From assembly GCF_900169785.1 (NCBI RefSeq), contig NZ_FWER01000037.1:44017-96671 (forward strand): a stretch of DNA of 52,655 nt, given 5' to 3'. Every line of letters starts with the position of its first letter. The first letter of the stretch is position 1. Source of the stretch: Rhizobium sullae. Lineage in GTDB: Bacteria; Pseudomonadota; Alphaproteobacteria; Rhizobiales; Rhizobiaceae. The translations under genes and the position numbers were made by a program. This document shows positions 1 to 7,540 of the stretch, in pieces. The notes beneath the pieces were generated by a model that was given only the letters and a program-made list of their open reading frames with translations, ran no database searches and had not been told where the DNA came from.

Positions 1-321
1 GAGCAGGCGCTTTACGATCATAATTTCTGCCTTTCGACGGAACGCATGGCAAAGCGCTCCGTCGTACTGGCACGCAGCGTCAATTCAGGTGTCTCGCTGG
101 AGGTTCGGACTACTGAACCGGGAGTGCAGTTCTATGCCGGCTTCAAGCTCGACGTTGCGGTACCGGGCATCGGCGGCCGGAAATACGGGCCCTTTGCCGG
201 TTTCTGCCTTGAAACGCAGGTCTGGCCGGATGCAATCAACCACGAAGGCTTCCCGAATGCGGTGCTGCGCCCAGGCGACGTGCTGCGGCAGGAGACGGAC
301 TACATCTTCACGAAGAGCTGA
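1..321 (+). CDS. galM: Aldose 1-epimerase (galactose mutarotase), C-terminal part
   Basis: This is the 3' end of a gene that begins before the window; the reading frame is open from base 1. The first residues, YDHNFCLS, match the conserved Y-D-H-N-F strand of aldose 1-epimerases, and the C-terminal block FCLETQVWPDAINHEGFPNA followed by VLRPGD is the usual end of the family, which holds the sugar-binding loop near the catalytic glutamate. The enzyme interconverts alpha and beta anomers of free aldoses in the cytoplasm. A strong terminator lies 30 bases past the stop, so it closes a transcription unit separate from the amino-sugar operon that follows. The assignment rests on the last 106 residues only; the catalytic histidine lies outside the window. 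Confidence 0.85.
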   Translation, partial: EQALYDHNFCLSTERMAKRSVVLARSVNSGVSLEVRTTEPGVQFYAGFKLDVAVPGIGGRKYGPFAGFCLETQVWPDAINHEGFPNAVLRPGDVLRQETDYIFTKS

Positions 322-351
322 TCTCTGCGGGGATATTGCCTCGCCCTTGAA

Positions 352-376
352 CCCTCGTGCCCGTCACGAGGGTTTT
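352..376 (+). terminator. Rho-independent terminator after galM
   Basis: An 8-bp perfect stem (CCCTCGTG at 352-359, CACGAGGG at 365-372) with a 5-base loop is followed at once by TTTT. It separates galM from the GntR gene. Confidence 0.85.
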
Positions 377-404
377 ATTTTGCCTATATAGATTCAACTT
401 GAAA

Positions 405-450
405 AGTGGTTCTAAATAGGTTCTATTGCCTATCCATGGATAGAACCAGT
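405..450. promoter_or_regulatory. Probable GntR operator overlapping the regulator's own start codon
   Basis: Three copies of the heptamer GGTTCTA are packed here: AGTGGTTCTA at 405-414, GGTTCTA at 419-425, and the same element inverted (TAGAACCAGT) at 441-450. The last two form the inverted repeat GGTTCTAT (419-426) / ATAGAACC (440-447). Inside it is a perfect 14-bp palindrome, CTATCCATGGATAG (430-443), centred on the ATG of the regulator. Similar TGGT-type half-sites are known for NagR/DasR regulators of amino-sugar genes. Autoregulation is inferred from position and symmetry. Confidence 0.6.
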
Positions 451-1209
451 CTGGTAGCGGAGCTCAATGCCCGCGGTCTGCGCGATGACGTGATGGCGGG
501 ACCGCTGTACAAGCGGTTGGCGCTGGCTTTGACGGGCCTCATTCAGGAAGGCCTTCTTAAGCCGGGGGCGCCTCTTCCCGGAGAGCGTGACCTCGCCGAG
601 GCCCTGAAGCTTGGCCGCGTGACAGTGCGGACCGCCTATCGTGATCTGATGAGTTCCGGTGCATTGGAGTCGCGACACGGCAGCGGTACTTTCGTTTCCA
701 GCAAGGTCGAGCGCATGGAGCAGCCGCTCTGGCGTCTTTCGTCTTTCTCGGCCGATATGCGGTCACGTGGCCGTTCGCCGGCCGCAAGGATACTGTCCCG
801 TACGATCAATTCGCCGTCGCCGGAAGAATCCTTCCTCCTCGGTTTGGGGCAGGATGAGACCGTTCTGCGCTTGGATCGTTTGCGCCTTGCGGATGGCTTG
901 CCGCTGGCGATCGAACGGGCGGTTGTGCCGGTCAAGTTCCTCGGCAACAATGCCGGCGGCGAGGGATCGCTTTATGATGCGCTGGCGGCAAGCGGCCACA
1001 AGCCGGTGCGTGCTCTGCAGCGGCTAACCGCCGTGACGCTCGACCCTTCCTCGGCCTCGATGCTGAATGTGAAGACCGGTGCGCCGGCGCTTTTGATCGA
1101 ACGGATTTCCCGCCTGGAAGATCAGCGGGTCGTGGAATACACCCGCTCGCATTACCGCGGCGATGCCTATGATTTCGTAGCCGAACTGAGAATTGGAGAT
1201 GACCTATGA
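436..1209 (+). CDS. GntR-family (HutC/NagR type) regulator of the amino-sugar operon
   Basis: A 257-residue transcription factor. Residues about 22-92 form the GntR winged helix (PLYKRLALALTGLI, then LPGERDLAEALKLGRVTVRT as recognition region), and the rest is a UTRA ligand domain ending in YTRSHYRGDAYDFVAELR, typical of the HutC subfamily that senses phosphorylated sugars or similar effectors. The start chosen is the ATG at 436, in the middle of a perfect palindrome; an upstream in-frame start at 406 would place the operator inside the gene and has no better ribosome site. The stop overlaps the start of the next gene by four bases, so it is co-transcribed with the nag genes and probably represses them until an amino-sugar phosphate is present. 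NagR is the best functional guess; the ligand is not shown by sequence. Confidence 0.85.
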   Translation: MDRTSLVAELNARGLRDDVMAGPLYKRLALALTGLIQEGLLKPGAPLPGERDLAEALKLGRVTVRTAYRDLMSSGALESRHGSGTFVSSKVERMEQPLWRLSSFSADMRSRGRSPAARILSRTINSPSPEESFLLGLGQDETVLRLDRLRLADGLPLAIERAVVPVKFLGNNAGGEGSLYDALAASGHKPVRALQRLTAVTLDPSSASMLNVKTGAPALLIERISRLEDQRVVEYTRSHYRGDAYDFVAELRIGDDL

Positions 1210-2237
1210 GTGAGAACCAGTCGCTGATGCTGCAGGAGGCGGGTCAGTCGCCGGACGTGGTCGCCTCGCTGCTTCAAAAGGAAAAGCCGGTGTTCGCCGA
1301 GATCGCCAAGCTGTTTTCCTCGGCTCGTCCGAGCGTGGTGACGACGGCCGCGCGCGGCTCTTCGGACCATGCCGCAACCTTCTTCAAGTATCTCTTTGAA
1401 ATCACCACCGGTGTTCCCGTGGCCTCGATCGGCCCATCGATCGCGTCTGTCTATGGTACACCTCTGCAGCTGAAGGGTGGCGTTCACTTCACGGTTTCGC
1501 AATCGGGCGCCAGCCCGGATATCGTCGCCCTTCAGGAAGCCGCCAAACGCGGCGGCGCGAAGACGATCGCAGTCGTGAACGTCACTGACAGCCCGCTTGC
1601 GAAGCAGGCGGATATCGTTCTGGACCTCAATGCGGGTGCGGAAAAGAGCGTTGCCGCGACCAAGTCGTTCATTGCCTCGGTCGCAGCGCTTGCCGGCGTG
1701 ACGGCTGCGATTGGCAGCAAGGCTGATCTCCAAGCCTCATTGGAGAAATTGCCGGAGGCTCTATCGGCGACTGTGGGTATCGATACGGGTGCGGCAGAAG
1801 ACGTGCTCTTCGATGCAACCTCGCTTTATATAGCAGGCCGCGGTCCGGCATTCGCGATCGCGCTTGAGGCCGCGCTGAAAGCCAAGGAAACATCCGGCCT
1901 TCACGCGGAAGCCTTCTCGCTGGCCGAACTGATGCATGGCCCGATGCGTCTCGTACAGCCGGGTTTCCCGATCGTCGCCTTCATGCCCGATGATGCGGCC
2001 TATGCCAACAATGTTCAGGCGCTGGAACGGTTGCAGAAGCTCGGCGCAACGACGGTGCCGTTTTCGGCGCAACCGCTGTCCGGCGTCAATCTGCGCGTGC
2101 CGACGACGGGCAGCGGCCTGCTCGATCCGCTGGTGTCGCTTCTCGTCTACTATCGCCTGATCGAGTCGGTTACGCGTCGCAAGGGTTTCGATCCGGATAA
2201 GCCGGCGAACCTGCTCAAAGTCACGGAGACGATATGA
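1206..2237 (+). CDS. nagB-II: SIS-domain sugar isomerase, NagB-II type glucosamine-6-phosphate deaminase
   Basis: A 343-residue protein of two SIS domains without the glutaminase domain of GlmS. Phosphosugar-binding loops are visible as ARGSSDHAA (about 49-57) and SQSGASPDI (about 98-106); the second domain carries LEAALKAKETSGLHAEAFSL, the segment that in GlmS holds the catalytic Glu, and the C-terminus (KPANLLKVTETI) resembles the GlmS tail. Such truncated GlmS-like proteins act as deaminases converting glucosamine-6-phosphate to fructose-6-phosphate plus ammonia (NagB-II), or as AgaS in galactosamine pathways. Position between the regulator and nagA, with 4-base overlaps on both sides, supports the first reading. 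It replaces the classical NagB, which is not seen in the window. Confidence 0.82.
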   Translation: MSENQSLMLQEAGQSPDVVASLLQKEKPVFAEIAKLFSSARPSVVTTAARGSSDHAATFFKYLFEITTGVPVASIGPSIASVYGTPLQLKGGVHFTVSQSGASPDIVALQEAAKRGGAKTIAVVNVTDSPLAKQADIVLDLNAGAEKSVAATKSFIASVAALAGVTAAIGSKADLQASLEKLPEALSATVGIDTGAAEDVLFDATSLYIAGRGPAFAIALEAALKAKETSGLHAEAFSLAELMHGPMRLVQPGFPIVAFMPDDAAYANNVQALERLQKLGATTVPFSAQPLSGVNLRVPTTGSGLLDPLVSLLVYYRLIESVTRRKGFDPDKPANLLKVTETI

Positions 2238-3388
2238 TGCCCCGCAAGATTTTCACCGGTGCCCGCATCTTCGATGGCGAGAGGTTCCACGACGGAAGAG
2301 CGCTGATCGTTGTCAATGGCCGGGTCGAGGCCATCGTTCCGCGAAACGGATTGCCCGAGCGCGAGACGATCTTGCTTGACGGCGGCGTGCTTTCGGCAGG
2401 TTTCGTCGATGCGCAGGTGAATGGCGGCGGTGGGCGTATGCTGAATGATGAGCCGTCGGCATCGTCAATGCATATCATCGCCGAGGGGCACCGGCGTTAC
2501 GGCACGACGGCACTGCTGCCGACGCTGATCACCGATACGGCAGAGGCGACGGCGGCGGCGATCGAGGCAGCGAAGGATGCGGTCAAAACCAACCGCGGCG
2601 TGGCCGGTCTTCATCTGGAAGGTCCGCATCTGGCACCCGCCCGTAAAGGTGCGCATCTTGCCGAACTGATGCGCCCGGTCGAAGACAGGGATGTCAAAGC
2701 CTTAATCCGAGCCCGCGAGGCCATCGGTACGCTGCTCGTGACGATGGCGGCCGAGCAGGTGACGGTCGCGCAGGTTCGCGAACTGAGCGAAGCCGGCGTC
2801 ATCGTTAGCATCGGTCATTCGGATTGTTCCAGCGAAGCCGCGGAAGAGCGGTTCGATGCCGGTGCACGCGGCGTCACCCATCTTTTCAACGCCATGAGCC
2901 AGATGGGCCATCGCGCGCCCGGTCTGGTCGGGGCCGCGATCGACCATCCGTCGACGTGGTGCGGCATCATCGCCGACGGCCACCATGTCGATCCGAAAGC
3001 GCTGCGCACGGCACTTCGTGCCAAGCGCGGGGAGGGTAAGCTCTTCTTCGTGACGGACGCCATGTCGCTGGTTGGCTCCGAAAAAGATACGTTCACATTG
3101 AACGGCCGCACCGTGCGGCGTGAGAAGGGGGGCTTCTGCTCGAAGCTGGTGCTTTCGGACGGAACGCTTGCCGGATCCGACGTCGATATGGCGTCGACCA
3201 TCCGCTATGGCGTCACCTATCTCGATCTGACGCTTTCCGAGGCACTGCGCATGGCAACGCTTTATCCGGCCCGCTCTCTCCGGCTCGATGATTATGGCCA
3301 TCTTTCGCCGGGAGCGCGTGCCGACCTCGTGCATCTGACGGATGCGATCGAAGTTACTGCCACTTGGATCGGCGGCGAAGCGGCCTGA
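2234..3388 (+). CDS. nagA: N-acetylglucosamine-6-phosphate deacetylase
   Basis: A 384-residue amidohydrolase. Metal and substrate motifs appear in the family order: DAQVNGGGG near the N-terminus, HLEGPHLAP (Glu metal ligand), GHSDCSS, the THLFNAMSQMGHRAPG block (His ligand plus substrate loop), DGHHVD, and the catalytic Asp in FVTDAMSLVG. The enzyme removes acetate from GlcNAc-6-phosphate in the cytoplasm, feeding the deaminase encoded just upstream. Length and motif order are those of full NagA. Translation probably starts at the first of two adjacent ATG codons, which overlaps the previous stop, so the pair is translationally coupled. Together with the upstream gene it makes a complete route from GlcNAc-6-phosphate to fructose-6-phosphate. 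Confidence 0.95.
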   Translation: MMPRKIFTGARIFDGERFHDGRALIVVNGRVEAIVPRNGLPERETILLDGGVLSAGFVDAQVNGGGGRMLNDEPSASSMHIIAEGHRRYGTTALLPTLITDTAEATAAAIEAAKDAVKTNRGVAGLHLEGPHLAPARKGAHLAELMRPVEDRDVKALIRAREAIGTLLVTMAAEQVTVAQVRELSEAGVIVSIGHSDCSSEAAEERFDAGARGVTHLFNAMSQMGHRAPGLVGAAIDHPSTWCGIIADGHHVDPKALRTALRAKRGEGKLFFVTDAMSLVGSEKDTFTLNGRTVRREKGGFCSKLVLSDGTLAGSDVDMASTIRYGVTYLDLTLSEALRMATLYPARSLRLDDYGHLSPGARADLVHLTDAIEVTATWIGGEAA

Positions 3389-3403
3389 AGTGAAGGAAAT
3401 GCC

Positions 3404-4132
3404 ATGACCGCGGTTACGGATGCTTATTTTTCCAATCTGATCGGCCGTTTGGAGGTTTTGAAGAAAAGTCTTGAAGAACCGATGGCGAAGGCGGCCGCAG
3501 CAATCCTCGATGCGGCACGTAACGACAAGCGCGTTTATGTATTCGGCACTGGCCATTCGCATATGCTGGCTGAGGAGGTGCACTATCGCGCCGGCGGTCT
3601 GGCCTTCACCGTGCCAGTTCTGGTCGGCTCTGCCATGCTGCACGAGGGGGCGGTGATCAGCTCAGTCTATGAGCGCACAGAGGGTCTCGTCCGCCCGGTG
3701 TTGGAGCGCTACGGCATGCAACCGGGCGATGTCATCGTCATCGCTTCGAACTCGGGCGTGAATGCCGCACCGATCGAGGCTGCGGATTATGGCCGGGAGA
3801 TCGGCGCCAAGGTGATTGCCATTACCTCGCTTGCCTATTCAAGCGCGATTGCCAACGGCCGCCGCCGGCTCGCGGATATCGCAGATGTAGTGCTGGACAA
3901 CGGCCTTCCGCCCGGCGATGCCGTGCTCGATCTGGCTGGAAGCGGCCTCAAGGTCGGCCCGGTGTCGACGGCAGTCGGAGCAACGGTGCTGAACGCGATC
4001 TTTGCGGAAGTCGCGGCGGAGCTTTCGAAGTCCGGCGATGCACCGGTCTATCTCAGTGCCAACATGCCGGGGGCTGCTGCCGTCAACCAGCAGCTCGTCA
4101 AGAAATACCGGCCGCGTAATCCTCACCTCTGA
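3404..4132 (+). CDS. SIS-domain protein (UPF0309-like) ending the nag operon
   Basis: A 242-residue single-SIS protein of the UPF0309 kind. The N-terminal helix region is followed by VYVFGTGHSHMLAEEVHYRAGG, a glycine/serine phosphosugar loop seen in this family, then VIVIASNSGVNAAPIEAA as the second SIS loop. It lacks the HTH of RpiR regulators and the duplicated SIS of GlmS. It sits 15 bases after nagA behind an AAGGAAA ribosome site, so it is almost certainly in the operon. A role as etherase or isomerase on a phosphorylated amino sugar would fit the setting (MurQ is a distant SIS relative), but nothing here proves the reaction. Substrate unknown. Confidence 0.75.
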   Translation: MTAVTDAYFSNLIGRLEVLKKSLEEPMAKAAAAILDAARNDKRVYVFGTGHSHMLAEEVHYRAGGLAFTVPVLVGSAMLHEGAVISSVYERTEGLVRPVLERYGMQPGDVIVIASNSGVNAAPIEAADYGREIGAKVIAITSLAYSSAIANGRRRLADIADVVLDNGLPPGDAVLDLAGSGLKVGPVSTAVGATVLNAIFAEVAAELSKSGDAPVYLSANMPGAAAVNQQLVKKYRPRNPHL

Positions 4133-4138
4133 GCCCAA

Positions 4139-4165
4139 CAAAAAAGGCCGGCGTCAGGCCGGCCT
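4139..4165 (-). terminator. Terminator of efp (minus strand)
   Basis: A 7-bp GC-rich stem, AGGCCGG at 4145-4151 and CCGGCCT at 4159-4165, is preceded on the plus strand by an A-run, which is a U-run for transcripts read from the right. It mainly ends efp, and may weakly end the nag operon because the two genes converge here. Confidence 0.75.
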
Positions 4166-4188
4166 CTCTGTCTGACATGTCCGAAGGA

Positions 4189-4758
4189 TCAATCCTTGGC
4201 GCGTTCGACGTAGGAGTTGTCTTCCGTTGCGACAACGACGCGGGTGCCGGCGTTGATATGCGGCGGCACCATGGTGCGCACGCCGTTCGAAAGCATTGCC
4301 GGCTTGTAGGAGGAAGACGCCGTCTGCCCTTTGACGACCGGTTCCGTCTCGACGATCTCGAGCGTGACGTGGCGCGGCAGTTGGATCGCCAGCGGAATGC
4401 CTTCATGGATCGACAGAACGCACGTCATACCTTCCTGGAGGTAAGCCTTCTGGTCGCCCATCGTTTCATTGTCGACGACAACCTGGTCATAGTTCGCCGG
4501 GTTCATGAAGTGGAAGCCTTCGCCGTCTTCGTAAAGGAACTGGAAGTTCACGTCTTCGACGAAGGCGCGCTCGACCTGCTCTGTCGTGCGCCAGCGCTCG
4601 GACACCTTTACGCCATCAACGATCCGGCGCATGTCCACCTGGGTGACTGGCGTGCCCTTGCCAGGGTGGAAGTTCTGCGCGGTGAGAACGACGTAGAGTT
4701 TGCCGTCTACGTCGAGAACGTTGCCCTTGCGGACCGAAGAGGCGATGACCTTGACCAT
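4189..4758 (-). CDS. efp: Translation elongation factor P
   Basis: A 189-residue protein with the three-domain EF-P layout: KOW-like N-terminal domain, then two OB folds ending in GTRVVVATEDNSYVERAKD. The ribosome-facing loop reads HPGKGTP with lysine at residue 34, the residue that EpmA modifies with beta-lysine. EF-P relieves stalling at polyproline stretches. The two genes for its beta-lysylation, epmA and epmB, lie directly upstream on the opposite strand, so modified protein and modifying enzymes share a 150-base divergent promoter region. No EpmC hydroxylase gene is seen nearby. Confidence 0.97.
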   Translation of the reverse strand: MVKVIASSVRKGNVLDVDGKLYVVLTAQNFHPGKGTPVTQVDMRRIVDGVKVSERWRTTEQVERAFVEDVNFQFLYEDGEGFHFMNPANYDQVVVDNETMGDQKAYLQEGMTCVLSIHEGIPLAIQLPRHVTLEIVETEPVVKGQTASSSYKPAMLSNGVRTMVPPHINAGTRVVVATEDNSYVERAKD

Positions 4759-4909
4759 AAGACTTCCTTGTAACTCGGCTTTTGGCGTCGTAGAGGGACT
4801 GTCGAAAGGGCCTCAATGACGCACATTGTTTTTCGTTGGGGCGCAACTAACCTAAAATCCGGCAAAAGGCCAGCCCTCGCATTGGCTGGCTAGACGAAGA
4901 AAGCTGAGT

Positions 4910-5974
4910 ATGAACCTTGTCAGCGCCAAAGCGTCTCCCTGGTGGACGCCGAGCGTCCATGCGGATCGCCGCCCTTTCCTGATCGGGCGGAATGCAATCC
5001 AGGGGGCGCTGCGCGGCTACTTCGCTCGCGAGGATTTCATCGAGGTTGACACGGCGACACTGCAGGTTTCGCCGGGAAACGAGGCGCATCTGCACGCTTT
5101 CGCAACCGAGGCGCTGACGACAGACGGGCAGGCGACGCCATTCTACCTGCACACCTCGCCGGAATTTGCCTGCAAGAAGCTGCTCTCAGCCGGCGAGCAG
5201 CGCATTGCCTGCTTCGCGCATGTCTATCGCAACCGCGAGCGCGGCCCGCTGCATCATCCCGAATTCACGATGCTGGAATGGTATCGCGCCGGCGAAAGCT
5301 ACGAGACGCTGATGATGGATTGCGTGCGGCTTCTGGCGCTGGCCGCCGAAACCATCAAGACGCCGAAGCTGGCCTACCGGGGCGCCGAGACCGACCCCTT
5401 TGCTGGGCCTGAACGCATCAGTGTCGCAGAGGCGTTCGAGCGCTATGGAGGCATTGACCTGCTGGCGTCGATCGCCGCAGATGGATCGACGGACCGGGAG
5501 TATTTGGCCTCCGAACTGCGCCGGAATGGCATCCGCGTTTCTGCCGACGACGGCTGGGCTGATCTTTTCAGCCGCGCGCTTGTTGAAAAGATAGAGCCGC
5601 ACTTAGGTTTCGGGCGGGTGACCATTCTTGACGAGTACCCGGTTTCCGAGGCCGCACTTGCCCGTCCCTCGGCGCGCGATCCGCGAGTTGCGGAGCGTTT
5701 CGAGCTCTATGCCTGCGGTGTCGAGTTGGCGAACGGCTTCGGCGAACTTACTAATGCGGCAGAACAACGCCGCCGTTTCGAGATCGAGATGGCTGAAAAA
5801 GCGCGCATATACGGTGAACGCTACCCGCTCGACGAGGATTTCCTTGATGCGCTTTCGATCATGCCGGAGGCAAGCGGCATTGCGCTTGGCTTTGATCGGC
5901 TAGTGATGCTGGCAACGGGCGCATCGCGTATCGACCAGGTGCTCTGGACGCCGGTTGCGGAGTACGGTCGATGA
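4910..5974 (+). CDS. epmA: EF-P--lysine ligase EpmA (GenX/PoxA, LysRS-like)
   Basis: A 354-residue protein equal to the catalytic core of class II lysyl-tRNA synthetase with no anticodon-binding domain. Motif 2 is visible as VYRNRERGPLHHPEFTMLEW, and the C-terminal motif 3 as GIALGFDRLVMLATGA. Proteins of this kind do not charge tRNA; they activate (R)-beta-lysine and attach it to Lys34 of EF-P. The extra N-terminal stretch found in true LysRS is absent, the length is right for EpmA, and efp lies just across the divergent promoter region. Its stop overlaps the start of epmB by four bases, so the pair is translationally coupled. Confidence 0.95.
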   Translation: MNLVSAKASPWWTPSVHADRRPFLIGRNAIQGALRGYFAREDFIEVDTATLQVSPGNEAHLHAFATEALTTDGQATPFYLHTSPEFACKKLLSAGEQRIACFAHVYRNRERGPLHHPEFTMLEWYRAGESYETLMMDCVRLLALAAETIKTPKLAYRGAETDPFAGPERISVAEAFERYGGIDLLASIAADGSTDREYLASELRRNGIRVSADDGWADLFSRALVEKIEPHLGFGRVTILDEYPVSEAALARPSARDPRVAERFELYACGVELANGFGELTNAAEQRRRFEIEMAEKARIYGERYPLDEDFLDALSIMPEASGIALGFDRLVMLATGASRIDQVLWTPVAEYGR

Positions 5975-7023
5975 ATATCGTCCGGCCGATCAAAAGCGTC
6001 GATGACCTGGCGAACGCCGGGTTGGTATCCGATCGCGATCGGCAGGCATTGGAAGAGGTGGCCGCACGATATGCGATCGCTCTGACACCCACCGTTACCA
6101 AGCTAATCGATCGGACCGATGCGGCCGATCCGATCGCGCGTCAATTCGTGCCCGATATAGCCGAGCTTATTGCAACACCTGAAGAGCGCGCCGACCCGAT
6201 CGGCGATCATGCGCACAGCCCGGTTGAGGGCATCGTACACCGCTATCCGGATCGCGTGCTGCTGAAGGCCGTGCACGTCTGCCCGGTCTATTGCCGCTTC
6301 TGCTTCAGGCGAGAGATGGTCGGTCCTCAAGGGCTTGGCACGCTTGAGCCGGCGGCGATGAAGGCTGCTTTCGACTATATAAGCAGCCATCCGGAGATAT
6401 GGGAAGTAATCCTCACGGGCGGCGACCCGCTCGTCCTTTCGTCGCGGCGGCTTGATGAGATCACGCGGGAGCTTGCAGCTATCGATCATGTGAAGATCGT
6501 CCGGTTCCACACGCGCGTACCCGTTGTCGATCCGCCGAAGATCGATGCCGCATTGATCGCCGCCTTGAAAGCGAGCGGCAAGACAACTTATATCGCGCTC
6601 CATGCCAATCATCCGCGCGAGCTGACAAGCGAGGCCCGCGCAGCCTGTGCACGGCTCGTAGATGCCGGTCTCGTCATGATCAGCCAGTCCGTACTTTTGA
6701 AAGGCGTGAACGACGATGCTGCCGTTCTGGCAGATTTGATGAAGGCCTTCGTCGAGACGCGCATCAAACCTTACTATTTGCATCATCCCGACCTGGCACC
6801 CGGCACCAGCCATTTCCGGCTGACGATCGAGGAGGGTCAGAAGATCGTTTCTTCGCTGCGCGGGCGCATCTCGGGCCTCTGTCAGCCAGCCTATATTCTT
6901 GATATTCCAGGTGGTTACGGGAAAGCAGTGATCGGCGAGAGCGCTATCCGGAAGAGCGCGGATGGCTGCTTCTCCGTGTCGGATTACCGGGGCGGCGAAC
7001 ATTCCTACCCTCCCTCCGAGTGA
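5971..7023 (+). CDS. epmB: EF-P lysine 2,3-aminomutase EpmB (radical SAM, KamA family)
   Basis: A 350-residue radical SAM enzyme. The [4Fe-4S] cysteines are C104, C108 and C111 in HVCPVYCRFCFRREM, followed by the aminomutase signature ILTGGDPLVLS. A PGGYGK motif puts the probable PLP-binding lysine at K318. EpmB turns (S)-alpha-lysine into (R)-beta-lysine, the substrate of EpmA. The protein is shorter than clostridial KamA (over 400 residues), as EpmB proteins are. Gene order epmA-epmB next to efp makes this assignment much firmer than sequence alone. Confidence 0.94.
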   Translation: MNIVRPIKSVDDLANAGLVSDRDRQALEEVAARYAIALTPTVTKLIDRTDAADPIARQFVPDIAELIATPEERADPIGDHAHSPVEGIVHRYPDRVLLKAVHVCPVYCRFCFRREMVGPQGLGTLEPAAMKAAFDYISSHPEIWEVILTGGDPLVLSSRRLDEITRELAAIDHVKIVRFHTRVPVVDPPKIDAALIAALKASGKTTYIALHANHPRELTSEARAACARLVDAGLVMISQSVLLKGVNDDAAVLADLMKAFVETRIKPYYLHHPDLAPGTSHFRLTIEEGQKIVSSLRGRISGLCQPAYILDIPGGYGKAVIGESAIRKSADGCFSVSDYRGGEHSYPPSE

Positions 7024-7241
7024 CAGAAAGCAAACACAAATGTCTCATTTCCGCACTTTCAGCCCAGATACCAATTTTATCATTTGCGGCAGGAGTAACG
7101 GCTAAGTATCTGTCACGAAAAAGATAAAAGCTGTTGCGGCAAGGTAGTTGCTAAAACTTTAAGTGCGAGTCTTCCTCATATTTAACCAGACAAGTTAGCG
7201 GAATATTTGGTTTTCCGGCCTAAAAGAACGCTCATGATGAA

Positions 7242-7254
7242 GGCGATAATCGCC
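7242..7254. promoter_or_regulatory. 13-bp palindrome upstream of the carrier-protein operon
   Basis: GGCGATAATCGCC is a perfect dyad about 35 bases before the carrier-protein start. The surrounding 265 bases between epmB and the operon are more AT-rich than the genes and hold no reading frame of note. It could be an operator or a short hairpin in the leader; no regulator is identified. Confidence 0.3.
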
Positions 7255-7288
7255 AGCTCGGGATCATGACATCTTGGAGGTGCTAAGG

Positions 7289-7540
7289 ATGAACAAGACA
7301 ATCCGCGAACTGCTCGCCAAATTCGGCAAGCTGCCCGTTTCGATCGATCAGGTGGCCGACGACGCCGATCTTTATGCGGTTGGTCTAACGTCCTTTGCTT
7401 CCGTGCAACTCATGCTCGGTATCGAAGAAGCCTTCGATATTGAATTCCCGGACAATCTCCTCAACCGCAAGTCCTTTGCCAGCATCTCCGCGATCGAAAA
7501 AACCGTCGATATCATCAAGGACAACCGGAAGGTCGCATGA
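7289..7540 (+). CDS. Small carrier protein (ACP/PCP-like) of the aminoacyl-carrier cluster
   Basis: An 83-residue acyl-carrier-type protein, acidic and helical. The 4'-phosphopantetheine site is in AVGLTSFASVQLM, with Ser35 as the probable attachment serine; the normal Asp-Ser-Leu is Thr-Ser-Phe here, so it is not the fatty-acid AcpP. The start at 7289 has a GGAGG ribosome site at 7276-7280. It is followed with overlap by a flavoprotein and then an amino acid:[carrier protein] ligase, a class of SerRS-like enzymes described from Bradyrhizobium and Agrobacterium that load glycine or alanine onto a dedicated small carrier protein encoded next to them. This protein is the natural acceptor of that ligase. 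The later fate of the aminoacyl group is unknown. Confidence 0.88.
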   Translation: MNKTIRELLAKFGKLPVSIDQVADDADLYAVGLTSFASVQLMLGIEEAFDIEFPDNLLNRKSFASISAIEKTVDIIKDNRKVA

